A DNA stretch of 44,483 bases from Porticoccaceae bacterium (lineage in GTDB: Bacteria; Pseudomonadota; Gammaproteobacteria; Pseudomonadales; GM7GCV1): positions 1 to 44,483 of the forward strand of contig JABJGI010000133.1 of assembly GCA_018662305.1 (NCBI GenBank), read 5' to 3'. The notes below the pieces were generated by a model that searched no databases, was not told the DNA's origin, and was given only the letters and a program-made list of their open reading frames with translations. Below are positions 33,323-40,221 of this stretch, in pieces. Both the position numbers and the translations under genes were made by a program. Position 1 is the first letter of the stretch; each line of letters opens with the position of its first letter.

Positions 33323-34016
33323 CTTACCAACTACAACTTTCGCTGCTGCGATTTAATATCGCATTTGTGGTCTGGACTTTCTCTTCACCATATCTCAGAG
33401 TATTTACTCAAAGACTTAGGCAGGAGCCGTCAAGTCTCTACACTTTCCAAGGAGCGGAGCATGAAGCTACACAAGTATTCTGAAGATGCCTTGAGAGAAG
33501 CCGTTAGTGCTTCAACTTCAATGCGACAAACCCTTCAAAAACTAAATGTTGCACCATACGGCGGCAATTATGACGTGTTGCGAAAGGCCATCCGTCATTT
33601 TGATCTGGATACTTCTCACTTTACTGGCCAAGCATGGAACAAAGGAATGCAGCTCTCTTGCAGAAGGCCTTTAGAGGATTACCTTACGAATAAAGTTCCT
33701 ATCCAGTCCTATAAACTGAAGAATCGTCTCTTACGAGAAAACATCCTCAGCCGAAAGTGTTCCAGTTGTCAGGCGGAAGATTGGCTAGGCCAACCTATTC
33801 CGCTAGAGCTTGATCACGTCAACGGAGACAACAAAGATAATCTACTGACAAATCTTCGTCTTCTCTGTCCTAATTGCCATGCTCTTACACCAACCTACAG
33901 GAGTAAGAACCGCACCAAGGCTTAGCTCGGGATTGCCACCATCATTAAATGCTGAGGTTTCCCCGAATTTGACTCCATTCACATCAGGCGTTTCCGACCT
34001 GCGTGCTCAAAGTTTT
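33323..34016 (-). ncRNA. Group I intron ribozyme (IC3-like) in tRNA-Leu(UAA)
   Basis: The 694-nt insert reads as a group I ribozyme. P1: exon CUU pairs with GAG just inside the intron, with the U-G wobble at the splice site. P2: AGG-U-CG/CG-CCU capped by GAAA. P: TTCGGGGAAACCTCAGC (33967-33951). Q: GGCAATCCCGAGCTAAGCC (33937-33919). P6: GGTGCGG with CCGCTCC. R: GTAGAGACTTGACGGC (33441-33426). S: GAAGAGAAAGTCCAGA (33386-33371). P7 pairs GACUU with AAGUC, P3 pairs GGAG with CUCC; both differ from the Azoarcus tRNA-Ile intron as I remember it yet keep pairing, which is covariation. P8 (GAGU/ACUC) and two P9 hairpins, one with a GAAA loop, follow. The intron ends in G. Confidence 0.95.
33461..33925 (+). 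CDS. HNH homing endonuclease encoded antisense within the intron
   Basis: The 154-residue protein begins MKLHKYSEDALREAVSAS and has an N-terminal DNA-binding-like part (MRQTLQKLNVAPYGGNYDVLRKAI, TSHFTGQAWNKG) common to intron and phage HNH proteins. The C-terminus is an HNH domain: CSSC (near residue 99), LELDHVNGDNKDN (near 115) and NLRLLCPNCHA, so two Cys pairs bind zinc and H-N-H residues are in place. AAGGAG lies six bases before the ATG at 33461; the ORF-track start at 33305 is inside tRNA exon 2 and is rejected. The gene fills the P6 loop and runs opposite to the tRNA. Its last codons overlap the P6 5' arm and the Q element. It looks intact, so the intron may be mobile. Confidence 0.9.
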   Translation: MKLHKYSEDALREAVSASTSMRQTLQKLNVAPYGGNYDVLRKAIRHFDLDTSHFTGQAWNKGMQLSCRRPLEDYLTNKVPIQSYKLKNRLLRENILSRKCSSCQAEDWLGQPIPLELDHVNGDNKDNLLTNLRLLCPNCHALTPTYRSKNRTKA

Positions 34017-34076
34017 AAGTCCCTTGTGTCTACCAATTTCACCACCCGGGCATATTCATGAGTGGGGAAGCGCGCC

Positions 34077-34082
34077 ATTCTA
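34077..34082 (-). promoter_or_regulatory. Candidate -10 of tRNA-Leu with GC-rich discriminator
   Basis: On the minus strand TAGAAT is followed by GGCGCGC, a GC-rich discriminator typical of stringently controlled stable-RNA promoters. Transcription would start about 19 bases before the tRNA 5' end. No convincing -35 box is found; it would lie at the 3' end of the serine hydrolase gene. Confidence 0.35.
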
Positions 34083-34102
34083 CTTGGCGTCTAACAATTC
34101 AG

Positions 34103-35287
34103 CTAGTCTTCGTCTGGAAATCCGTAGTCATCCATCCAATTGCCGGTTGATCCGCGCTCCTGCAACTCTAAAAGGGTGGGCCAAAGGTACCAGGGCGAGC
34201 GAGCATCTGAGTTCCACAGACCAACAAAGGCAAAACCGCGTTCAGGATCGAGCAATATTTGTGAACCATAGCCAGAAATATAACCGGAGTGGGTCACAAG
34301 ACTTCTGTCTTCCCAGAGATAGTGTCTCCAACCGAGGCCATAGCCGGTGTCCTCAAGTCGATTCCGCACTCGCCACAGGGCGCGATCCTGAGTTGGCGTA
34401 TCTGTGAGCCATGCATGGGCGCTGGTCAGCGTTTGAGTACTAAGGGCGGGGTTTAGGCCCAGATTTGCGAAGGCCCAAGCCACCATGTCCTGCAGTGACG
34501 CATTAACCCCTGCGGAGGGCGCCACTTGATCATAGGGGCTCTCCGGGTCACCGGGAACATATCGGCGGTTTCTTATTTCATTTTTGCGATGGGGAACGGC
34601 CCAGCTGTCAGCCCGAACAAGATCGTTCACCCCAACAGAAGCAGTGTGCATGCCGAGGGGGTCAAAGATGCGCTGCTGCATGACCTCCTCAAAGGAAGAC
34701 TCGGTGGCCGCTTCTATCACTTTGCCCAGAGCGGCAAAAGTGAGGTTTTGGTAGGTGTGACATTCGCCAACTGGACAGACTAAGTCCACATTGGCCAGGC
34801 GATCCATAATTCGGTTAAGGTCAACTTCTGCCTCTAAGTCATTGTCGTAGGCGTTTGGCGGTAATCCCGTTTGATGACTAGCCACCTCTATGAGGCTAGG
34901 CTGGCGCTGCCCGTTTAAGCGGAAAAGTTCTGGTGAGATGGGTGCATTTAGATCGATCACGCCGTCCCGAGCCAGGTCAGCGAGCAATGTTCCAGTAAAA
35001 GTTTTGGATACTGAGCCCACTCGAAACACAGTGGTTGCAGTTACGGGCTCACCTGAGCGAATGGCGGTTTCGCCAAAGGTTTTTTGATAGACCAATTGAC
35101 CATTGTCTATCACTGCTAGAGCAAGACCCACCACTTCCTGATCCTCGCGCATAATGCGCTCGACCTGCTGATCAAAAAGAGGCAAATAGGTTGCTAGGGG
35201 CTGAGTATCATCCTGCGCATAAACAGCGGGATGGGGTGCTACGCAAAGAGCGACAACAGCAAATAATATTTTTATCTGTAACTTCAC
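34103..35287 (-). CDS. Exported serine hydrolase, class C beta-lactamase/esterase family
   Basis: From the GTG at 35287 the protein has about 394 residues with a signal peptide (LFAVVALCVAPHPAVYA). The beta-lactamase-fold motifs are present: S-x-x-K as SVSK (near residue 92), Y-x-N as TYQNLTFA (near 205), and H-x-G as HSGYISGYGS near residue 345. The family (Pfam Beta-lactamase, PF00144) covers DD-peptidases, esterases and class C beta-lactamases; an esterase or peptidase is more likely than drug resistance here. The ORF-track start (35446) would overlap the upstream sulfatase and add residues without family match. A hairpin covers the proposed start codon, and no good ribosome-binding site is seen, so the start is not secure. 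Confidence 0.8.
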   Translation of the reverse strand: MKLQIKILFAVVALCVAPHPAVYAQDDTQPLATYLPLFDQQVERIMREDQEVVGLALAVIDNGQLVYQKTFGETAIRSGEPVTATTVFRVGSVSKTFTGTLLADLARDGVIDLNAPISPELFRLNGQRQPSLIEVASHQTGLPPNAYDNDLEAEVDLNRIMDRLANVDLVCPVGECHTYQNLTFAALGKVIEAATESSFEEVMQQRIFDPLGMHTASVGVNDLVRADSWAVPHRKNEIRNRRYVPGDPESPYDQVAPSAGVNASLQDMVAWAFANLGLNPALSTQTLTSAHAWLTDTPTQDRALWRVRNRLEDTGYGLGWRHYLWEDRSLVTHSGYISGYGSQILLDPERGFAFVGLWNSDARSPWYLWPTLLELQERGSTGNWMDDYGFPDED

Positions 35288-35314
35288 CGGCGCTTTATAA
35301 ATAAAGCCGCCGGT
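35286..35314 (-). promoter_or_regulatory. Hairpin covering the serine hydrolase start codon
   Basis: On the minus strand ACCGGC-G-GCTTTA, loop TTTA, TAAAGC-GCCGGT: a 12-bp stem with one bulged base. The 3' arm includes the first two bases of the GTG start codon of the serine hydrolase. No T-run follows, so it is not a standard terminator for the sulfatase gene 44 bases upstream. It could block ribosome entry or mark an RNA processing site. Confidence 0.45.
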
Positions 35315-35357
35315 TGAGTCCAGTTGTTTAAGATAAATCTTTAAAGTTGCACGAATT

Positions 35358-37082
35358 CTAGGGTCCGCCCATACCTCCAACCATACCGCCACCCAGCCTG
35401 GCCGCTGCTTCGGCGTCTCTTCTAAGAATACCAGCAGTTTCAGCATGAGCTTCGAACTGAAGCGCCATTTCAGCTACTAGTTCTGGATGCTGGTCTGCCA
35501 CATTCTCGCCTTCACCTGGGTTCTCTGTCATTGAGTACAGCTCCCACTCTTCGGCAAAGGGTGCACGAAACATCTTCCAATCTTCATGGAAAAGAATGCT
35601 CTCACCCGCCTCATCTAAGCCAATATACTGGCCTTGATGTGGTTCAAACTCGGGATCCTCAATTACGCCAGCAAAGGACCTACCGCGAATGGGCAGCACT
35701 TGTGCTCCGGCGGCGTTGACACTGACCTCTTCAACACCAGCCAGATCCATAATGGTGGGCATAATATCCATCACTGTCAGCAGCGAGTTGCTAATTTGGC
35801 CATTCTGCATTGAAGCAGGTGGTGTAATGAATGCTGGAACCCGAATACCACCCTCATATTGAGACCCCTTGTCTTCACGAAAAGGCGCAGACTGAGCATC
35901 TGACCAGCCCTGTCCTAAATGGACCCAAGAGTTTCGGCGGCCAATATTTTCTATGTCATTGTTATAGCGATCAAAATTGCCACGAGGAGAGCGAATTTCG
36001 CCACCCTGCGGACCGTTATCGTTGTGATAAATGATATAGGTGTTGTCCAGTTTTCCAGATTCTTCCAGATAGCTGATCAGCCGACCAAATTCATGGTCGA
36101 GATGCTCTGTCATCGCAGCGTAGAGCTCCATAGTACGACTATGAAGTTGTTTATCTTCCTCCGAGAGCTCGTCCCAACTGGCGGCTTCTTCAGGGCAAAC
36201 TGAAGTATCGGCGTTGGCAGCCAATACGCCCATTTCCGCAGCACCTTGCTGGCGAGCGATACAGAGCGCCTCGTAGCCATCGTCGTAGTGGCCAACAAAC
36301 CTGTCTTCCCAGCCTGGGTAGACTTGCAGGGGCCAGTGAGGTGAAGTGGGTGAAAACCAAGCGAAAAACGGCTGATCAGCATCGCCTTCGCTGATAAATT
36401 CGATCATGTAGTCCACGTACGCATTAGTGGAATAAAAATCATCCGGCAGTGTGTCCATCATTTCCCCGTCTAGGAGATAGGGCATCACATCAAGGTGATC
36501 CGGACGAAAATGGTCATTACTGCCCCCGCTCATCAGCGCAAAGGTTCTTTCAAATCCGCGATCGTATGGAGTGTTCACGCCTATTTCAGAGCCGAGATGC
36601 CATTTCCCTGAAATATAGGTTTGATAGCCACCATCGCGCATTCGTTCTGCTAGCGTCAGCACTCGATCTGTAATAATTCCCTCATAACCTGGCAGTCCCA
36701 CATGTTCCGGCGCATGCGCATTGGCGTTCTGGGTTCCCACTCCCGCTTCATGGTTACCAGTACCGCTCATCAACATAGAGCGCGTTGGCGAGCAGCTAGT
36801 GGATACATGAAAGTTGGTAAGGCGAACACCCTGTAGAGCAATTTCATCGATGTTGGGCGTTGGGATATCTTTCCCTCCAAAAGCGCCAAGATCGGTATAA
36901 CCCATATCATCTGTTGTGAAGATAATAAAATTTGGACGCGTCTGGCTGTCTGAGCTTGTCTCTGCCATATCGTCCATTTCGACTGTGACGGATTCGGTAG
37001 ATTCCTGGCTGCAAGCAGACAAGATCAGCATAGCGGCAATGCCCGCAATCGCGGCGAGTTTTCTTTTAGTGGATTTGATCAT
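35358..37082 (-). CDS. Lipoprotein sulfatase (arylsulfatase family)
   Basis: The 574-residue protein has a lipoprotein signal (LILSAC, cysteine near residue 24). The type I sulfatase core is present: FIIFTTDDMGYTDLGAFGG with metal-binding aspartates, the formylglycine motif CSPTRSMLMSG (cysteine near 95), GKWHLG (near 165) and the late YHNDNGPQGGEI metal site. The active cysteine must be oxidised to formylglycine; no maturase gene is in the window. GGGGA precedes the ATG. It is similar along its whole length to the next upstream gene and arose by duplication, though the C-terminus here ends in a glycine-rich tail (RLGGGMVGGMGGP). Probable role: removing sulfate esters from a sulfated substrate at the cell surface. 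Confidence 0.92.
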   Translation of the reverse strand: MIKSTKRKLAAIAGIAAMLILSACSQESTESVTVEMDDMAETSSDSQTRPNFIIFTTDDMGYTDLGAFGGKDIPTPNIDEIALQGVRLTNFHVSTSCSPTRSMLMSGTGNHEAGVGTQNANAHAPEHVGLPGYEGIITDRVLTLAERMRDGGYQTYISGKWHLGSEIGVNTPYDRGFERTFALMSGGSNDHFRPDHLDVMPYLLDGEMMDTLPDDFYSTNAYVDYMIEFISEGDADQPFFAWFSPTSPHWPLQVYPGWEDRFVGHYDDGYEALCIARQQGAAEMGVLAANADTSVCPEEAASWDELSEEDKQLHSRTMELYAAMTEHLDHEFGRLISYLEESGKLDNTYIIYHNDNGPQGGEIRSPRGNFDRYNNDIENIGRRNSWVHLGQGWSDAQSAPFREDKGSQYEGGIRVPAFITPPASMQNGQISNSLLTVMDIMPTIMDLAGVEEVSVNAAGAQVLPIRGRSFAGVIEDPEFEPHQGQYIGLDEAGESILFHEDWKMFRAPFAEEWELYSMTENPGEGENVADQHPELVAEMALQFEAHAETAGILRRDAEAAARLGGGMVGGMGGP

Positions 37083-37214
37083 TTGGTCCCCAACAAAGGT
37101 GGTTTTCTAGCAGCGGGCATTTAACCACTAGACGTTAGCGAAATCGCTTCCCTGACCAGAATTTATTCTTAATGCCCTGTTAAGTGCAACTGAGCATTGA
37201 CCGCGCTGTAACCA

Positions 37215-38888
37215 CTAGAGCTGGCGTGGAACCATGCCCAGTTCGGAAGCGTGAGACTCAAATTTTGTGACCAGTTCAATCAAAATATCCGGCCTGTCCT
37301 GAGACAGGTCCTTCAACTCGTTTGGATCATCTGCGCGATTGTAGAGTTGCCAAACAGTGTCACCCATAGGACGAACAATCTTCCAGTCACTTTGAAGCAT
37401 AAAACTGAGCCCGGCATGGTCGAGAGGAATAGCCTCATCGGATGCGTGGATTTGTGCGGCTGGATTTTCGAGCAAGGATGCAAAGGAAGCACCGCGGATT
37501 GGCAATACTTCTGATGCTCGCGGATAGCTAGCCTCAGTAATTCCCGCCAGCTCCATAATGGTCGGCATCACATCCATAACGGTAACCATGGAATCGCTGA
37601 TGCGGCCAGGTTCACTAGTTTCAGGCGAGGTAATGAAGGCAGGAACACGTATTCCACCCTCATAGGGAGAGCTTTTTTGGTCCCGAAAAGGCGCCGAGTG
37701 CGCATCAGCCCAACCCTGCCCCAGATTGGCCCAGCTGTTTCTGCGACCCAAGTTTTCCAGGCTATTGTCAAACCGGCTTAGTGCAGAGCGACGATCAAAA
37801 ATCTCGCCCCCCTCGGGCCCATTGTCGTTGTGATAGATGATGTAGGTATTTTCTAGCTGGCCAGAACTTCCAAGATAATCCAAAACACGGCCTAACTCAG
37901 TGTCTAAATGCGCCACCATAGCTGCGTATAACTCCATGGTTCGACTATTAATGGCCTGTTCTTCCGCAGTTAGCTCGTCCCAGGGAGCGGCTATTTCCGG
38001 ACAAATACCTAGATCTGCACCCGCAGGTAAAACTCCAGCTTCATCAGCACCCTGTTGGCGCGCTAAACAGAGGGCTTCGTAGCCCGCGTCATAGTCGCCT
38101 GCGAAACGATCCCGCCAAGCTGGTAAAACCTGTAGCGGCCAGTGCGGGGCGGTAGGAGCAAAGTAGGCGAAAAATGGTTGATCACTGGACTCATTGGAAT
38201 CGATGTATTCAATGAGTTTGTCTACGTAGGTGGTGGTTGAATAGAAATCATCCGGCAGCCCCTCAAGGAATACACCATCTTCGACGTAGGGCACATCGGG
38301 AGCTGGGCCTACATCGGGTTTTTGAGAGCCAGCCGGTAACGCAAAATGGTCCCATCCTCCGGGAATAAGCGCGAAACTCCGCTCAAACCCGCGATCCGAA
38401 GGCAGTACTGCGAAGTCTGTGCCCGCTAAGTGCCATTTGCCTGCCATATAGGTGTGGTACCCCTCAGCGTGCATGCGTTCTGGCAAACTGGCGACTCTAT
38501 CGGTCAGCCTTCCCTCGTAGTAAGTCCGTCCGACAAATTCCGGTAAGGCCCACTGGCTTCCCATTCCCGCTTCATGGTTGCCAGTGCCACTGAGCAACAT
38601 AGAGCGTGTAGGCGCGCAACTCACATTGGCGTGGAAGTTTGTAAGCCTTGTGCCCCCCATAGCCAGAGAATCAAGATTTGGCGTGGGAATATCGGTACCG
38701 CCGAATGCGCCCATGTCGGTGTAGCCCATATCGTCAGTCACAATGAGTAAGAAGTTGGGGCGTTCCTCCGGTCCCAACGCACTCTGCTGCGTTGTGTTTT
38801 CGGCTTCAATCTCTGGAGGGGGCAGCTCCGAACTACAACCAAAGAGCAATACACCAATTACTGAAAATATGTTGCCAATTCGAGTCAT
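37215..38888 (-). CDS. Lipoprotein sulfatase (arylsulfatase family), paralogue
   Basis: From the ATG at 38888 the protein has 557 residues, with a lipoprotein signal (GVLLFGC, cysteine near residue 18). Core motifs match those of its downstream neighbour: LLIVTDDMGYTDMGAFGGTDIPTPN, CAPTRSMLLSG (formylglycine cysteine near 89), MAGKWHLAG and IIYHNDNGPEGGEI. The start is chosen because GGAGGG lies eight bases before it and the lipobox then has the usual position; the ORF-track start (38936) adds 16 residues ahead of the signal peptide. The two sulfatases lie in tandem, 132 bases apart. Differences in the region around residues 150-200 suggest different substrates. Confidence 0.92.
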   Translation of the reverse strand: MTRIGNIFSVIGVLLFGCSSELPPPEIEAENTTQQSALGPEERPNFLLIVTDDMGYTDMGAFGGTDIPTPNLDSLAMGGTRLTNFHANVSCAPTRSMLLSGTGNHEAGMGSQWALPEFVGRTYYEGRLTDRVASLPERMHAEGYHTYMAGKWHLAGTDFAVLPSDRGFERSFALIPGGWDHFALPAGSQKPDVGPAPDVPYVEDGVFLEGLPDDFYSTTTYVDKLIEYIDSNESSDQPFFAYFAPTAPHWPLQVLPAWRDRFAGDYDAGYEALCLARQQGADEAGVLPAGADLGICPEIAAPWDELTAEEQAINSRTMELYAAMVAHLDTELGRVLDYLGSSGQLENTYIIYHNDNGPEGGEIFDRRSALSRFDNSLENLGRRNSWANLGQGWADAHSAPFRDQKSSPYEGGIRVPAFITSPETSEPGRISDSMVTVMDVMPTIMELAGITEASYPRASEVLPIRGASFASLLENPAAQIHASDEAIPLDHAGLSFMLQSDWKIVRPMGDTVWQLYNRADDPNELKDLSQDRPDILIELVTKFESHASELGMVPRQL

Positions 38889-39054
38889 TATTTTTCCCTC
38901 CAATATAATGACGAGCTGAATCCTATCTTCCTCCAATGATCAGGGGCAAATAGGTCGGCGCAGAAAGCGCTTTGACCCGCAATCGGAACCGGACGATTCT
39001 TGAAATTTCTGGATAGTCGGGGCGCCGACTTCATTCACGAAAATCAGCTAAATA

Positions 39055-39128
39055 TGGAGGCGCGGGTCGGAATCGAACCGGCGTACACGGAGTTGCAGTC
39101 CGCTGCATAACCACTCTGCCACCGCGCC
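39055..39128 (-). tRNA. tRNA-Cys(GCA)
   Basis: The minus strand gives a 74-nt tRNA with acceptor GGCGCGG/CCGCGCC, anticodon arm GCGGA-CTGCAAC-TCCGT (anticodon GCA), T-arm GCCGG-TTCGATT-CCGAC, discriminator T and encoded CCA. It corresponds to cysT in the E. coli pgsA-glyW-cysT-leuZ block. No glyW is seen in the window. Confidence 0.97.
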
Positions 39129-39474
39129 TTTGTTTATAAAAACATTGGTTGAGCCTTTTAAATCCGCGATGTCCTTCAGGGTGTCTAGTTTCGCGGACGG
39201 GGTCCGCTGCTACTATCCAATTGCCTGACGGGCTCTGCCACCGCGCCTTTTTTAGAGAGCACTTCTTACAAAGCACTTCAATTCTGGATGTGGTTCTTAA
39301 CCAGAAGGTCGCGCATTCTACCTAAGCTGGGCATCAATTGCCCAGCCAAAAACACAATTTCTTTTGGCTTTAAGCAAGGGAGAAAAATCAGTTGCTTGGC
39401 ACGAATTCAAATCCTATTAATTCTGGTAGTATTTCCGCTTCGAATTTCTAAAAGAATAATTACAAAATTCCATC
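39129..39474. other. 346-bp intergenic region between tRNA-Cys and the Anbu gene
   Basis: This stretch has no convincing protein gene. It holds a degenerate tRNA-Cys-like copy (39193-39250) and a pair of direct AGCACTTC repeats (39257-39280 region). The ORF-track minus-strand ORF 39031-39276 merely reads through the tRNA and its copy. I could not find a strong promoter or ribosome-binding site before the Anbu start. Confidence 0.6.
39193..39250 (-). pseudogene. Degenerate partial copy of tRNA-Cys
   Basis: On the minus strand an 18-base block covering the tRNA-Cys 5' end, AAAGGCGCGGTGGCAGAG, is repeated exactly 119 bases upstream (39250-39233). A second block, GCAGCGGAC of the anticodon arm, is also shared (39210-39202), but 15 extra bases lie between the blocks and the T-arm and 3' half are missing. 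A hairpin GCGGAC/GTCCGC stands where the anticodon arm would be. It cannot fold into a tRNA. It may be a scar of integration or recombination at tRNA-Cys. Confidence 0.6.
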
Positions 39475-40221
39475 ATGACCTATTGTCTCGCCATAAAAAT
39501 TGACGAAGGTTTGGTGTTTTGCTCTGACTCCCGCACTAATGCTGGCGCTGATCAAGTAAGCACCTATTCCAAAATGCATAGATTCTCAGTTGAAGGTGAC
39601 CGACAACTAGTCATCCTCTCAGCAGGAAACCTGGCAACCAGCCAGGCAGTAGTTTCTCAAATTGAACGCGACATGCAGGCTGATACCGATTTCCATTTTG
39701 GAAAAGCTGAGTATTTGGAAGACGTTGCTGACTACATTGGACAACTTAGCCTCGAGCAGCAGAAAAAATTTCTCGACGATGACAGCCCAAAGGCCGGATA
39801 CAAACCTGGTGCTAGTTTTATTGTTGGCGGGCAGATTAAAGGCAGTCCGGTTGAGCTTTTTATGGTGTATCCGCAGGGCAACCATATCCGCACTTCAGAG
39901 CAACACCCCTTTCTACAAATTGGCGAGACCAAATACGGCAAACCTATCCTAGACAGAATTATTCGGAACGACACATCTCACGAAGTGGCCATGCGCTGCG
40001 CTTTGGTGTCCACCGATTCCACCATGCGAAGTAACGCCACCGTAGGCCCACCTATAGAAGTGATGTTTTACAAAGCTGATAGTCTTGATGAAACGGCGAT
40101 ATATCACCGCTATGAGGAAAGCGATCCATATTGGCTAACGCTAAGAAAAAGCTGGGACGATGAGATCCGTAAGGCCTTTAATATGTTACCTCCGCTGGAA
40201 GACCCTGTGCCACGCGACTGA
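39475..40221 (+). CDS. Proteasome-type peptidase, Anbu family
   Basis: The 248-residue protein begins MTYCLAIKIDEGLVFCSDSRTNAG, the signature of Anbu (COG3484), a bacterial relative of proteasome beta subunits and HslV. After loss of Met1, Thr2 is the expected N-terminal nucleophile; the conserved SDSRTNAG with its aspartate and a lysine in YSKMHRF complete the active-site set. Known Anbu proteins form open helical rings, and their genes cluster with a circularly permuted ATP-grasp, an alpha-E protein and a transglutaminase-like protein. Here the first two are adjacent but the last is missing and a zinc metallopeptidase is present instead. Its 3' end overlaps that of the metallopeptidase by 44 bases (convergent). 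Confidence 0.93.
   Translation: MTYCLAIKIDEGLVFCSDSRTNAGADQVSTYSKMHRFSVEGDRQLVILSAGNLATSQAVVSQIERDMQADTDFHFGKAEYLEDVADYIGQLSLEQQKKFLDDDSPKAGYKPGASFIVGGQIKGSPVELFMVYPQGNHIRTSEQHPFLQIGETKYGKPILDRIIRNDTSHEVAMRCALVSTDSTMRSNATVGPPIEVMFYKADSLDETAIYHRYEESDPYWLTLRKSWDDEIRKAFNMLPPLEDPVPRD

Larger units (their letters stand above)
33271..34051 (-). tRNA. tRNA-Leu(UAA) interrupted by a group I intron
   Basis: Exon 1 is 34051-34017 (35 nt: acceptor GCCCGGG, D-arm, anticodon 5' stem AGGGA, C32 U33 U34). Exon 2 is 33322-33271 (52 nt: A35 A36, anticodon 3' stem TCCCT, a long variable arm CGGC/GCCG, T-arm GCCGG-TTCGATT-CCGGC, acceptor CCCGGGC and encoded CCA). Joined they give an 87-nt tRNA-Leu with all stems paired and anticodon UAA. 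The insertion lies between U34 and A35, the site used by the cyanobacterial and plastid tRNA-Leu group I introns. No other tRNA-Leu(UAA) is in the window. It corresponds to leuZ in the E. coli pgsA-glyW-cysT-leuZ block. Confidence 0.95.

Noticed and set aside
33305-33925. Longer version of the HNH ORF starting at 33305
   Set aside because: The GTG start lies inside tRNA exon 2; the ATG at 33461 has a clear AAGGAG site and matches the family N-terminus.
33271-34051. Genomic island integrated into tRNA-Leu
   Set aside because: The two tRNA halves are complementary parts of one tRNA without duplicated att sequence, and the insert has group I ribozyme elements and a terminal G, so an intron explains it fully.
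37094-37128. Inverted repeat GTGGTT/AACCAC upstream of the first sulfatase
   Set aside because: Six-base arms with an 18-base spacer are expected by chance in a window of this length; no supporting context.
39031-39276. 81-residue minus-strand ORF across tRNA-Cys
   Set aside because: It reads through the tRNA-Cys gene and its degenerate copy; composition is typical of a translated tRNA and there is no ribosome-binding site or family match.
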